Assembly: GCA_963654355.1 (NCBI GenBank)
Contig: CAVKBM010000001.1
Span: 62,001 to 126,000, forward strand
DNA: 64,000 nt
Source: UBA1181 sp963654355
GTDB taxonomy: Bacteria > Bacteroidota > Bacteroidia > Bacteroidales > Paludibacteraceae
Reading direction: 5' to 3'
Each line of letters begins with the position of its first letter. Positions within the stretch are counted from its first letter, which is position 1. Under the pieces are notes generated by a model that made no database searches, was not told where the DNA came from, and saw only the letters and a program-made list of their open reading frames with translations. Below are positions 1 through 8,555 of the stretch, piece by piece. Position numbers and translations under genes: made by a program.

Positions 1-761
1 ACTTGAGTGAGCATTCGCTTCGTGTCTAAGGTGAAATCACTCTGCATCATCCAATTGTAATAACCAGGGTCGGTCAGCAGTACCTCTGCCAATTTTCTTC
101 CTTTGTATTTTCCAAAATTCACAATCTCTTCCTTCTTGTCATTGTAGACGAAACGACCCGCAAAATCAACATTATTGTTATGAGCCGAATATTCTGCCAA
201 GAAGTCAATGTCGTTCTTCAAGTCGGGATAACGGTCAAGCTGAGCCTTCAGCACCTCGTATGTGGCTAAGATGTCTGCCTGAGCTCCGTGTGCTCCCTCT
301 AAGTCCTTGTCGCAATAAAACTTGTAAGCGGCAGTGAGTGTCCTCTGCTCCTTCTTATTGAAGATAACCTGCGCATCCACAAACTTGCTTCTTCGCAAAT
401 CTATGTCCACACCCGCACGGATAAACTCTTCTGCCAACAAGGGAATATCAAAACGATTTGAGTTATAACCTCCTAAATCACAACCTTTTATCCACTCTGC
501 CAACGACTTTGCGATCTCCTTGAAGGTTGGCTGATCTTTTAAGTCATCATCCGTGATGTGTGTCAAATCAATCACCTCCTTAGAAAGCGGTATCTGAACG
601 CCACCCAAATCTACGGGTTTCACTCTTCTGGTTTTGACCTCTTGATCGCCATTCGGCATCACCTTAATCATTGAAAGCTCAATGATTCTATCTGTAACGA
701 TGTTTAGTCCAGTAGTTTCTAAATCGAAGAAAACAATTGGCTTCTTCAAATTCAACTCCAT
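1..761 (-). CDS. DnaQ-like 3'-5' exonuclease (3' end outside window)
   Basis: This reading frame starts at an ATG at 761 and is still open at the window edge, so 253 residues are visible and the C terminus is missing. I translated it directly. The N terminus carries the ExoI motif of the DEDD exonuclease fold (FFDLETTGL) and a later HGAQAD matches the ExoIII HxxxxD motif, so it should be a metal-dependent 3'-5' exonuclease of the DNA polymerase III epsilon/RNase T superfamily. The C-terminal part (NFGKYKGRKLAEV) resembles the small domain found after the exonuclease in Bacteroidota homologues. It lies 75 bp downstream of dnaN on the same strand, so the two are probably co-transcribed. Whether it proofreads for the replicase or works in repair cannot be told from sequence. 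Confidence 0.9.
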   Translation of the reverse strand, partial: MELNLKKPIVFFDLETTGLNIVTDRIIELSMIKVMPNGDQEVKTRRVKPVDLGGVQIPLSKEVIDLTHITDDDLKDQPTFKEIAKSLAEWIKGCDLGGYNSNRFDIPLLAEEFIRAGVDIDLRRSKFVDAQVIFNKKEQRTLTAAYKFYCDKDLEGAHGAQADILATYEVLKAQLDRYPDLKNDIDFLAEYSAHNNNVDFAGRFVYNDKKEEIVNFGKYKGRKLAEVLLTDPGYYNWMMQSDFTLDTKRMLTQ

Positions 762-836
762 CTTTTCGTTCTTTAAGTCTTTATAACGAAAAGGACAAGC
801 CAAAGAAAACTCTCCAACCTGTCCTTAATTATATCA

Positions 837-1967
837 TTAGTCGGCCAACTGCATTGGCATCAAGAGCATCAAAACATCCTCCGTTCCGTTCTGCTCTAAA
901 GGCAAAAGCAGACCGGCGCGCGCAGGATCAGACATCTCCATAGCGACATTATCAGAATTCAAATTGTTCAACATGTCAATCATAATAGAACACTTGAAAC
1001 CGATCTTTATCGGTTCACCCTCGTAACTACAACTCAAACTCTCTTCTGCAGAGATTGAAAAGTCAAAATCCTGGGCAGAACAAGTGAGCTGGTTGTTCTC
1101 AAATTCAATTTTAACAAGGTTAGTAGACTGGCTCGCATACACAGCGACACGACGAAGCGCGTTAAGCAACGCTGTTCTCTCTATGACCGCCTTATTTGGA
1201 TTATTGGTTGGAATCACAGCGTTGTAGTTAGGATAATTACCCTCAATCAAGCGACATACCAACTGATAATCAGACAATTTAAAGTAGACATTCCTAGAAT
1301 CGAATCTCACTTCAACATCGCCCGACTCTTTTGAAAGAACGGTTTTCAAAAGTGCGATAGGTTTCTTAGGCAAAACGAAAGAGTTATTCGACTCTCCCTT
1401 TGCAGAAGTACTCTTGATACGCACCAACTTTCGACCATCGGTGGCAACGAAAGTAATGTTCTCCGTAGTAATATCAAAATAAATACCACCCATGATAGGG
1501 TGTGTTTCGGACTCACTCGTAGCAAAAGCCGTTGCCGTGATACCCATATTCAACACATTGGATGGTATGATGATCCGCGAGTTGTTCTCTTCCAAATCAC
1601 GCATCTTAGGAAACTCATCCGCATTCTGACCGATAAACTCATACTTACCGTTATTGGCTACAGATGTGATTTTCATCATATAGTTAGAGTCGTTGATGTC
1701 AAAGTTCAACGGTTCGTCTGAAAACTCTTTCAAAGTGTCCATCAAAATCTTTGCAGACAAAGCCACAAGACCCGACCCCTCCGAACTGTTCAGAGTTACT
1801 GTCGTCGTCATTGTAGTCTCCATATCGGCGGCGGTAATCGTCAACACGCCATCATGCAAGTTAAACAAGAAGTTATCCAAAATAGGCAACGTATTCTTGG
1901 AATTAATCACACGACTGATCGCCTGCAAATGTGTCAATAGAGTGGCACTTGATACTGAAAAATTCAT
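837..1967 (-). CDS. dnaN: DNA polymerase III beta subunit (sliding clamp)
   Basis: The 376-residue protein matches the beta clamp in length and in pattern: MNFSVSSATLLTHLQAISRV at the start, ISRVINSKNTLPILDNFLF close behind, and a C-terminal LLLPLEQ...MLLMPMQ segment of the kind that lines the partner-binding groove. It forms the dimeric ring that tethers the replicase to DNA. Three clamp-fold repeats are expected and the length fits. Upstream is a 169-bp gap with a TATCTTTG -7 element at 2023-2030, giving a leader of about 50 nt. dnaN is not next to dnaA here; it sits between gldG and an exonuclease gene, an arrangement I recall from other Bacteroidales. Confidence 0.97.
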   Translation of the reverse strand: MNFSVSSATLLTHLQAISRVINSKNTLPILDNFLFNLHDGVLTITAADMETTMTTTVTLNSSEGSGLVALSAKILMDTLKEFSDEPLNFDINDSNYMMKITSVANNGKYEFIGQNADEFPKMRDLEENNSRIIIPSNVLNMGITATAFATSESETHPIMGGIYFDITTENITFVATDGRKLVRIKSTSAKGESNNSFVLPKKPIALLKTVLSKESGDVEVRFDSRNVYFKLSDYQLVCRLIEGNYPNYNAVIPTNNPNKAVIERTALLNALRRVAVYASQSTNLVKIEFENNQLTCSAQDFDFSISAEESLSCSYEGEPIKIGFKCSIMIDMLNNLNSDNVAMEMSDPARAGLLLPLEQNGTEDVLMLLMPMQLAD

Positions 1968-2022
1968 ATATGTACTTTTATTTTATTATCTCATTTTAAG
2001 AAGGACTTCCACCCCCTATCTG

Positions 2023-2030
2023 CAAAGATA
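2023..2030 (-). promoter_or_regulatory. Candidate -7 element for dnaN
   Basis: TATCTTTG on the minus strand fits the Bacteroidota primary sigma factor -7 consensus TAnnTTTG and lies about 55 nt before the dnaN ATG. No good TTG was seen at the expected -33 distance, so the call rests on one box. Confidence 0.45.
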
Positions 2031-2136
2031 ACGAAACGATTCAACTGAATTGTCTCTTTCACAATGTGTGTTTTCAACGAATTATAAACGAAATTCTAAC
2101 AAGTTATTAACAATGTCGAAAGTCCGTTCTTTCCTC

Positions 2137-3831
2137 TTATTTCGTGTATTTTCGCTTCCTGACAAAAGTGAATATTAGTCCGAACAGACCAACAAAAACC
2201 AAGGGCAAGACAATGTTCACAGTCTGCCAAAAACGTCGCTGACCAATCACCGCTGGCTTGTTGAGTAGCCTCAACTGCACCTCTCTGGCTCGCAGATTCA
2301 ACCAACCATCATCGTCGGTGAGGTAATTGACCGCATTCAACAAGAAGTCGCTATTGCCGAATTTCTGATTCATATATCTATCATACCCCAAAGGCAAAAC
2401 ATTGGCTTTCGCTCCGCTCCCCTGCACCTCGTTACGGATAACATCGCCATCTGTGACAACCACCATCTTCGTCGGTTTGCTCTCATTTCGCATTTCTGTT
2501 GCACCCAAAACACCCTGAGGCACCATCCTGTTGGTAAAGACAGAAGGAAAGATGCCTTCTAACACCGCACCTGCCATCACATTGTGCTGATTGAAATAAT
2601 AGCCATTCTGCTCAACATTGACAATATCCATGCTGACAATGGACGGAATGTTCTGAACATGCGTTCCCGTAGAAGAAACAAGTAGGGGAGTCTTCTTTAT
2701 TTGTTCGCTGTTATTCACGAAATTGAGAGAACTGACGAACTCGGTCTTGACAGGAGCGAGATTTTTCGAAATAGGGTGGACAGGAACGGTCAACATAAGC
2801 GGAGAGTAGTACCACGACATTGGCTCGTACTTCGGACTGTCGCCCATACGCGCCGTGTTGACAGGTATCAACACACACTGCACATCCTGAACCAAATCTG
2901 CATTAACACGAACCCCATATTTGAATAGCTGGTCGGAAAGGTTGACATCATTCTCCACACCAATCGTCTGCGATGCGGTCGAAAGACTGTCCAACGAAAT
3001 TTTGGCACCATCGATTAGCCACATCACACGACCACCATTCATAATATATTGATCTAACACATATTTATCTTTCTCCGAAAATTTCTCCGTCGGACCAGCA
3101 ATAATCACCGCCTCATAGCCATCCAATTCACCAACCGTTCCCGAAAGCACACCTCTATCTACTTGATAGTAATAACTTAATGTTTGTGTGAAATCGTAAA
3201 CAAAAGGCTCGTCAAACTCACCGTGACCTTCCAAAAAAGCCACCTTTGGCACTGTGGTAGTCGTCAAAATGCGCAATACATCCGTCACCTCATATTCCAA
3301 TGATTCTATTGAAATATTCAGATTTTCTTCTCCCGACATATTCGGTATGTTTTTCAACAGATTTACCGTTCTGGTTTTATCTCCAAAATGGATTTCTGCC
3401 CATGGATAGACGACTTTCTGACGAGATTCGCCCTCTGCATCTTTGTCGTAGACCATTATGCCACGCATTCCTTTTTTTTCTAATTCCTCGTATTTCTTCT
3501 GACGTTCCTCGTTGGTCGCCCCCTCCGATGGGTTAACAAACTGGTATTTCACACGCTTCCCCGCGTAGGCATCAAATTCGTCTAATAATTCCTTAGTTGC
3601 TTTCCGAAGACGAAGAAAACCTGAGTTAAGGTCTCCATCTAAATAGATTACTACCTCTATCTCTTTGTCTAAATTTTCCAAAAGCCTCTTTGTGTTGTCA
3701 GATAAAGTGTATCTCTTCTCTGATGTTAAGTCTAAACGAAAGAAAAATTTCTCAGAAACCACACACACCACCACGATGACTGCCACAAAGAGAGTCACCC
3801 TCCCGATTTTCTTTATCAATGCACTTTTCAT
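2137..3831 (-). CDS. gldG: GldG-like ABC transporter-associated protein
   Basis: 564 residues, with one N-terminal membrane segment (residues about 10-30), a long extracytoplasmic region and a C-terminal membrane anchor just before a basic RKRKYTK tail. The start LTSEKRYTLSDNTKRLL and the later DGGRVMWLID-like stretch (NGGRVMWLIDGA) are typical of the GldG/intraflagellar-transport-like ABC-2 auxiliary family. In gliding Bacteroidota GldG works with the permease GldF and ATPase GldA; in non-gliding Bacteroidales the role is unknown. It begins 7 bp after gldD ends, so the two should be translated from one message. The usual partner gldF is not between them, and the protein has only two membrane segments, so it is not a GldF-GldG fusion. 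Confidence 0.88.
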   Translation of the reverse strand: MKSALIKKIGRVTLFVAVIVVVCVVSEKFFFRLDLTSEKRYTLSDNTKRLLENLDKEIEVVIYLDGDLNSGFLRLRKATKELLDEFDAYAGKRVKYQFVNPSEGATNEERQKKYEELEKKGMRGIMVYDKDAEGESRQKVVYPWAEIHFGDKTRTVNLLKNIPNMSGEENLNISIESLEYEVTDVLRILTTTTVPKVAFLEGHGEFDEPFVYDFTQTLSYYYQVDRGVLSGTVGELDGYEAVIIAGPTEKFSEKDKYVLDQYIMNGGRVMWLIDGAKISLDSLSTASQTIGVENDVNLSDQLFKYGVRVNADLVQDVQCVLIPVNTARMGDSPKYEPMSWYYSPLMLTVPVHPISKNLAPVKTEFVSSLNFVNNSEQIKKTPLLVSSTGTHVQNIPSIVSMDIVNVEQNGYYFNQHNVMAGAVLEGIFPSVFTNRMVPQGVLGATEMRNESKPTKMVVVTDGDVIRNEVQGSGAKANVLPLGYDRYMNQKFGNSDFLLNAVNYLTDDDGWLNLRAREVQLRLLNKPAVIGQRRFWQTVNIVLPLVFVGLFGLIFTFVRKRKYTK

Positions 3832-3838
3832 TTCTCCT

Positions 3839-4429
3839 TTATTTCCATTCTAACGACTCAACAAGACGGATGATGTCTTCACGAATATAATCTACGACAG
3901 GCGAAAGCGAATCTTTGTTAGGGTTTACATCGAAATAGAGAGCACCACGCAAAAAATGCTTCGTACTGTCCGACATTACAAACTGAATATTGGACGCTGT
4001 ATTGCCTTTCAGCTCGTATAAAACGCCATAAACCTTGTGTTCGTCGTTGAGGTAGACCTGCTCTGTAATGGCATCCGCTTTTACAGTATGGGGCTTATAG
4101 ACCAGATTACGTGAATCTTCCGAAAGTTGCTGGAAATTGCCATTCAGCGTGCGGTAGGTGCAATAAATCTTTGCCTTATAGGATGGATAGACAATATTAA
4201 TCCATGCAGAATCTTGATTAGATCCACTCAACTGCACATTCGACACATTCTCGGGATAGTCGAATTGGCAAGGAAACTGGTCATGGCTATACACTGCATA
4301 CTCCTTCTCGGTCAGTTCTATGCGAAAATACCCACGAGGTTTCGGCACACCGTTGCTACAAGATGTTGCAACGACAACACATAACAATGCCATCAACCAA
4401 CAACGAATCAATATTTTCATACGCCCCAT
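3839..4429 (-). CDS. gldD: GldD-like lipoprotein
   Basis: 196 residues with a signal peptide ending in a lipobox (VVVATSC, Cys at about residue 24), so it should be a membrane lipoprotein. The following PKPRGYFRIEL and DYPENV segments are hallmarks of GldD, a protein needed for gliding and type IX secretion-related functions in Flavobacterium and kept in many non-motile Bacteroidales. The start drawn is the first ATG; the fourth codon is also ATG and gives a cleaner signal peptide (MKILIRCW). It follows gldE by only 2 bp, the conserved gldE-gldD order. Confidence 0.9.
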   Translation of the reverse strand: MGRMKILIRCWLMALLCVVVATSCSNGVPKPRGYFRIELTEKEYAVYSHDQFPCQFDYPENVSNVQLSGSNQDSAWINIVYPSYKAKIYCTYRTLNGNFQQLSEDSRNLVYKPHTVKADAITEQVYLNDEHKVYGVLYELKGNTASNIQFVMSDSTKHFLRGALYFDVNPNKDSLSPVVDYIREDIIRLVESLEWK

Positions 4430-4431
4430 AC

Positions 4432-5793
4432 CTATTTTTCCTCCGTCTTTTTCTTTTCTTCTTCCCTGATGGTCAGGATTACCTCGCGAATACGGCGTTT
4501 GTCTGCCGATACGATCTCAAAAAGATAGTTCTCCACCTCTATCTTTTCGCCTTTCGCAGGGATATAACCTTTTACTTCCAAAATCAAACCCGCCAACGTG
4601 TCGGCATCTCCCTCAATAGGCTCAAATATCTCTTTGTCAACATCCTCAATGCGATAGAAATCGGACAACAACAATTTCCCATCCAACAAATACGACTGCT
4701 CAGTCAACTGCGTTACCTGCGTCTCCTCCTCGTCGTGTTCGTCACAAATATCTCCTACGATCACCTCAATGATGTCTTCCATCGTAACGATTCCCGCAGT
4801 TCCTCCGAACTCATCCACAACGATAGCCATGTGGATATGCTTCTTTTGAAATTCCTTGAATAGGTCGTCTATCTTCTTATGCTCTGGCACGAAATAGGGT
4901 TCGCGAATATGCTCCTGCCACTTAAACTCTTTTCCCTGATCTGTATATTGCAAAAAATCCTTGATGTAGAGGATTCCCTTGACATAGTCGATAGAATCAC
5001 AGTAGACTGGCAAGCGAGAATATTCTGATTCGCGGACTATTTTCAGCACCGTCTCAAAATCACTTTCATAGTCGATGTCAACAATGTCTACACGGGGCTG
5101 CATAATCTCGTCGACCGTTGTCTTACCAAATTCCAACATACCTCGGAGCATCTCTTTCTCATCGGTATCTGCACCATTGAGGTTCAGCGAGTCGGATATA
5201 TCGTCGATAGCGGCGCTTCTCTGTGTGCGCGACTCCAAACGACGCTCTACGATGCCCGTTGAATGAACCATCCTATTAACAAACGGACGGAAAAACCACC
5301 CGAATCCAGCCACAATAGACGCACCACGACAGATGGTGAACGGACTCTCTCTCTTTACCATCTTCTCGGGAATGAACTCCGTGAAGACAAAAAGCAAGCA
5401 AACCATCACCAACAACGAGATGACACAGATTAGCCCTTTACTGATACCAGTCAATTCTAAAATCGTGCTGATGATGAAAACACCGATAACCAATGAAAAC
5501 GCAATCGTGATATAACGCGCCACGATGACACTTCCCAATGTCCTCAAAGGATTCTCTGACAACGATTTAAGCCGATTGAATTTCGGATCGCTCGATATTT
5601 TCACCTCCGCCATCTCACTGGCCGACAATGAAAAAAACTCTGCCTCAAAATAGGCGATATACGATAAAAAAATGAAAGAAACGATGGTGAAAACAGAGAG
5701 TATACCCAAAATCACATACATTTCTGTACATTCAGCGCTATTTGCACCAAACCAATGACTCGCTGAGTCAACTATAGGTAACGGGATATCCAA
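4432..5793 (-). CDS. gldE: GldE-like CBS/CorC-domain membrane protein
   Basis: 453 residues. The N-terminal third has several hydrophobic segments (DUF21/CNNM-type domain, residues about 20-180). A pair of CBS domains follows (MQPRVDIVDIDYESDFETVLKIV and the DEFGGTAGIVTMEDIIEVIVGD region), then a C-terminal CorC/HlyC domain (EPIEGDADTLAGLILE). This is the architecture of the HlyC/CorC transporter-associated family. In Bacteroidota the copy next to gldD and ssb is called GldE. Its substrate, if it transports one, is not known. A hairpin separates it from ssb upstream, so it may have lower or separate expression. Confidence 0.92.
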   Translation of the reverse strand: MDIPLPIVDSASHWFGANSAECTEMYVILGILSVFTIVSFIFLSYIAYFEAEFFSLSASEMAEVKISSDPKFNRLKSLSENPLRTLGSVIVARYITIAFSLVIGVFIISTILELTGISKGLICVISLLVMVCLLFVFTEFIPEKMVKRESPFTICRGASIVAGFGWFFRPFVNRMVHSTGIVERRLESRTQRSAAIDDISDSLNLNGADTDEKEMLRGMLEFGKTTVDEIMQPRVDIVDIDYESDFETVLKIVRESEYSRLPVYCDSIDYVKGILYIKDFLQYTDQGKEFKWQEHIREPYFVPEHKKIDDLFKEFQKKHIHMAIVVDEFGGTAGIVTMEDIIEVIVGDICDEHDEEETQVTQLTEQSYLLDGKLLLSDFYRIEDVDKEIFEPIEGDADTLAGLILEVKGYIPAKGEKIEVENYLFEIVSADKRRIREVILTIREEEKKKTEEK

Positions 5794-5817
5794 GTGATAA
5801 TATTTTTGTTAAACAGA

Positions 5818-5842
5818 CAAGGACGGAATTTTTCCGTCCTTG
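5818..5842 (-). terminator. Hairpin between ssb and gldE
   Basis: An 11-bp perfect stem (5818-5828 with 5832-5842) and a 3-nt loop lie in the 86-bp gap after ssb. On the minus strand it is followed by a short, loose T-rich stretch rather than a clean T tract. It could be a terminator or attenuator that lets part of the ssb transcript continue into gldE. Confidence 0.6.
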
Positions 5843-5879
5843 CAAATATAGCAAATTATTTAAACAATAGATTGCACCA

Positions 5880-6320
5880 TTAGAAAGGCAAATCATCCAC
5901 CGTCTCCTCCACAGGAGGGGCTGATGGCAACGGAGCGTTGTTGCTCGACTCTTGCGGAGCCGCCAATGGAGCGACACCTCCTTCTGGCTTCTTACCCAGC
6001 AACTGCAACTGGTCTGCCACCACCTCTGTGATGTAGCGTGTTACATTATTCTGGTCTGTCCACGACCGAGTGCGCAACTTTCCCTCTACATAGATCTGCG
6101 TTCCCTTGCGAACATACGATTCAACCACCTTTGCCAATCCCCGCCATACAACGATGTTATGCCATTCCGTGCGCTCTGCCACTTCCGTACCATCCTGACG
6201 TTTAAATCCTCTTTCACTCGTAGCTAATGTGAAATTCGCTACTGGCACATCTTTATCAACATACCTTACTTCTGGGTCTTTGCCCACATTGCCAACCAAA
6301 ATGACTTTGTTAACAGACAT
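5880..6320 (-). CDS. ssb: Single-stranded DNA-binding protein
   Basis: 146 residues: an OB-fold domain beginning MSVNKVILVGNVGKDPEVRY and running to about residue 105, a flexible proline/alanine-rich linker, and the acidic tip DDLPF that recruits repair and replication partners. It coats single-stranded DNA as a tetramer. It is the promoter-proximal gene of the ssb-gldE-gldD group and has the best promoter seen in the window upstream of it. Confidence 0.96.
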   Translation of the reverse strand: MSVNKVILVGNVGKDPEVRYVDKDVPVANFTLATSERGFKRQDGTEVAERTEWHNIVVWRGLAKVVESYVRKGTQIYVEGKLRTRSWTDQNNVTRYITEVVADQLQLLGKKPEGGVAPLAAPQESSNNAPLPSAPPVEETVDDLPF

Positions 6321-6357
6321 AGATTTTAATTTATAGTTACACTTAATCTTATCAAGG

Positions 6358-6388
6358 CAAATGTAACATTAAAAAGAAGAAAAAGCAA
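6358..6388 (-). promoter_or_regulatory. Candidate ssb promoter (-33 TTG and -7 TACATTTG)
   Basis: On the minus strand TTG (6388-6386) is followed after 20 nt by TACATTTG (6365-6358), close to the Bacteroidota TTG-N19-21-TAnnTTTG promoter. Transcription would start near 6351, about 30 nt before the ssb ATG. Confidence 0.6.
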
Positions 6389-6424
6389 TTAATTTGAAAA
6401 GAAAAAGGCTCTGCTGTATGCCAC

Positions 6425-6458
6425 CCGAAATTTACTGCAAATTTGCAATAAATTTCGG
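6425..6458. terminator. 34-bp near-perfect palindrome between ssb and ptuB
   Basis: The two 17-nt arms match at 16 of 17 positions and the centre is itself palindromic (TGCAAATTTGCA). It lies upstream of the ssb promoter and downstream of the ptuB stop, so it may end the defence transcript or mark the edge of the island. Confidence 0.5.
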
Positions 6459-6477
6459 ATAGAAGACCAAATATGCG

Positions 6478-6527
6478 AGATAATCACACTTTATCTTACT
6501 TTTTTGTGCGATTTAGTGTGATTATCT
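6478..6527. repeat. 12-bp inverted repeat after ptuB
   Basis: AGATAATCACAC (6478-6489) and its exact reverse complement (6516-6527) flank a 26-bp spacer, only 10 bp after the ptuB stop. The stem continues imperfectly inward. A terminator or a boundary repeat of the inserted cassette are both possible. Confidence 0.5.
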
Positions 6528-6536
6528 ACTATAGGT

Positions 6537-7196
6537 CTATAAATGTCTGAGTTTCTTTTGCAACATATAGACAACAATGCCACAAAATTCTTTCTTCTTC
6601 CCGTCTTTCTGCGCAGAACAATATCTGTCGATGAACTTTTCTACCACCGCTTTTGTCCATTTCCCTTCCGAACGTTTGTTAATCTCTGATATGGCTTGAA
6701 CAAGAGTTGCTTTGCGATTTTTAACCAAAAGTTCTGTGTTGAGGTTGAGCACTTCGTTTATCTCTTTATCCGCTTTTTCATTGGTGGAGGAAATCCGACC
6801 CCCTGACGTGTATTGGATGGTTTTGATGAATGTTGAGTCCGTCGGCTTAAACGAAATGTCGTTGTTCCCTTTTAGTCTGTCGCAATGGTCTTCGCTACCT
6901 ATATGCCCGGGACAGCAAATCACCATGTTTGCGTATTGCAGTTGCAAATTGCTGTGTTTTTCCCTGCTCTGCAAGTGCTCCACTCGGTGGTCTTCCTTTG
7001 TCAGTGTATAGTTAACTCCATCCCTTTCGTAAATACGATCCCTGCAAGGTATGCGCCTCATGCAATAGGCACAAATATAGCCCTGCTCTTCCAACAAGGA
7101 GTTCACAAGGTCTTCTGTTGACTGATATACCACATTGGGCGTTTGTCTGTATTGAGTCCAACTTTTGGGTTCTACGTTCTTTCTTATCAATATCAT
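6537..7196 (-). CDS. ptuB: PtuB-like HNH endonuclease (Septu)
   Basis: 219 residues of the TIGR02646/PtuB type. A zinc-binding CAYC (residues 42-45) is followed by the HNH core: DH at 69-70, EH at 73-74, the Asn-containing NLQLQYANMV, and a second cysteine pair CC at 94-95 with a later DHC. In Septu defence the HNH protein is the DNA-cutting effector held in a complex by the ATPase PtuA; the same pair serves as effector of some retrons. It starts 3 bp after ptuA, so the two are translationally linked. No reverse transcriptase is present in the window, so this looks like a Septu pair rather than a retron. Confidence 0.85.
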   Translation of the reverse strand: MILIRKNVEPKSWTQYRQTPNVVYQSTEDLVNSLLEEQGYICAYCMRRIPCRDRIYERDGVNYTLTKEDHRVEHLQSREKHSNLQLQYANMVICCPGHIGSEDHCDRLKGNNDISFKPTDSTFIKTIQYTSGGRISSTNEKADKEINEVLNLNTELLVKNRKATLVQAISEINKRSEGKWTKAVVEKFIDRYCSAQKDGKKKEFCGIVVYMLQKKLRHL

Positions 7197-7199
7197 CTT

Positions 7200-8534
7200 C
7201 TATCCCTCCATGAATGAAAGTATGACCTCTGCCCTTGCCAATTCTGGGTCGCCGTTGGCCAACTCTCCTTTTAATTTGTCAAGTTCTTCTCTTGCCGACC
7301 GATAGTTTTCTGCATCTATCAGACTGAAAACCTTTTTGATACCGTCAGCGACTTCCAGATCTCGAGCAGCATTGCCCATATAAACGTTCATTATGGTGGT
7401 GGCGTCTAACCCGTATGTGTTGAGTTCCCTGTGAGTGTAGACTCCGTCCTTGAATCCTAATTTATACACCACGTTGTCAGCATTGCTTTCTACCGACGAC
7501 ATTACGAGCGGCGCATGCGTACTGACGACGAGTTGCAACTTCGGGAAAGTCTTATGTAGTGCCTTCAGTATACGAACTTGAAGTTCGGGGTGCAAGTGCT
7601 CGTCTATCTCATCTATGATGACGGTGCCATGCGTGTGCTTGTATGCCTCGTCACCGAACATTCCTTTGTTGAGCAGGGCGCAACGGAAAGCAATGTCTAT
7701 CACAATGCTGAACAGACGGCAATATCCGTCGGACAAACAATCGTAATCTATCGTGCGACCATCTGCCTGCACAAACGCAACTGTCTTCTTGTTGACCAGC
7801 AACCGAATGTCTCGCAAGATGTTGCACCCCTTCTCGCCAAACGTGTCGAGCAATGCAGACCTCACATTGTTGATTTCTGTGTACATCTCGGTTTCCTGAA
7901 GCACAAGCAACCGTTTGATCCACAACCCAAACAAAGAACGTGTGTCATCGCAATTGAAATACCCAAACGAAGGAATCTGATATTCCTCACGGAAACCCGT
8001 CTTGTCGAACTTTCTGGACTGCGAATGAATATCATCCGTAGAGAACACCACATATAATGGCAGGGGATTCTTTTGTGTCAATTCTCCTCCTTCCACCCAG
8101 TGCGAGTTCTCTTTTAACGCTTTGCAATAGTCTATCAATGGTTTTATGCCCGACTTCAGCGGATTGGAGTTCTTCTTGGAGTTCTTCTCAATCTTGAATG
8201 TCGAGACTTCCGATAGTCGGATTTCCGTTCCGTCGCTCTTCCTCACAGGGAGGAAGTCTGTGTCGTAGACGTCAAACTCAATCTCCATTTTGGGTGCGTA
8301 TACTTTTGTACCATTGGGTGCGTACCAAAAGCAGAAATCCTCGTTTTTTGCGCTTTCCCACTTTGTGTATCTCTCGCTATATCCCGCAAAGAAAGCGTTC
8401 ATCACCAATGCGCAAGCGCGGAGCAACGACGTTTTACCAGCGGCATTGTCTCCTATAAGGACATTCACCCCTCGGCGGAACGCAATCTCCTTATCTTTGT
8501 AACACCGTACATTCTTGATTCTTAGTGTATGCAT
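7200..8534 (-). CDS. ptuA: PtuA-like ABC/SMC-type ATPase (Septu)
   Basis: 444 residues with a complete ABC-type ATPase: Walker A GDNAAGKTS (28-36), signature LSDGYCRL (267-274), Walker B TVIIDEID (304-311) and switch histidine STH (338-340), with HLHPELQ after Walker B as in OLD/RecF-like ATPases. There is no C-terminal TOPRIM domain, which separates it from OLD nucleases and, with the HNH gene directly behind it, points to PtuA. In Septu, PtuA oligomers bind and restrain PtuB and sense infection, probably through nucleotide levels. It starts 21 bp after the large restriction gene and so is likely part of the same operon. Confidence 0.85.
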   Translation of the reverse strand: MHTLRIKNVRCYKDKEIAFRRGVNVLIGDNAAGKTSLLRACALVMNAFFAGYSERYTKWESAKNEDFCFWYAPNGTKVYAPKMEIEFDVYDTDFLPVRKSDGTEIRLSEVSTFKIEKNSKKNSNPLKSGIKPLIDYCKALKENSHWVEGGELTQKNPLPLYVVFSTDDIHSQSRKFDKTGFREEYQIPSFGYFNCDDTRSLFGLWIKRLLVLQETEMYTEINNVRSALLDTFGEKGCNILRDIRLLVNKKTVAFVQADGRTIDYDCLSDGYCRLFSIVIDIAFRCALLNKGMFGDEAYKHTHGTVIIDEIDEHLHPELQVRILKALHKTFPKLQLVVSTHAPLVMSSVESNADNVVYKLGFKDGVYTHRELNTYGLDATTIMNVYMGNAARDLEVADGIKKVFSLIDAENYRSAREELDKLKGELANGDPELARAEVILSFMEG

Positions 8535-8555
8535 AGTCTCTTTTTTACTTCGTTT

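Noticed and set aside
837..1967. dnaN as a marker of the origin at the left end
   Set aside because: dnaA is absent and genes on both sides run on the minus strand with no skew change; the switch near 57 kb is a better candidate.
4363..4863. 166-residue plus-strand frame rich in Phe/Leu
   Set aside because: Antisense of the gldE 3' end and gldD 5' end; membrane-like composition is an artefact of the complementary strand.
6537..8534. Retron with PtuAB effector
   Set aside because: No reverse transcriptase frame and no msr/msd-like structured region next to ptuAB in this window; the upstream partner is the restriction fusion.
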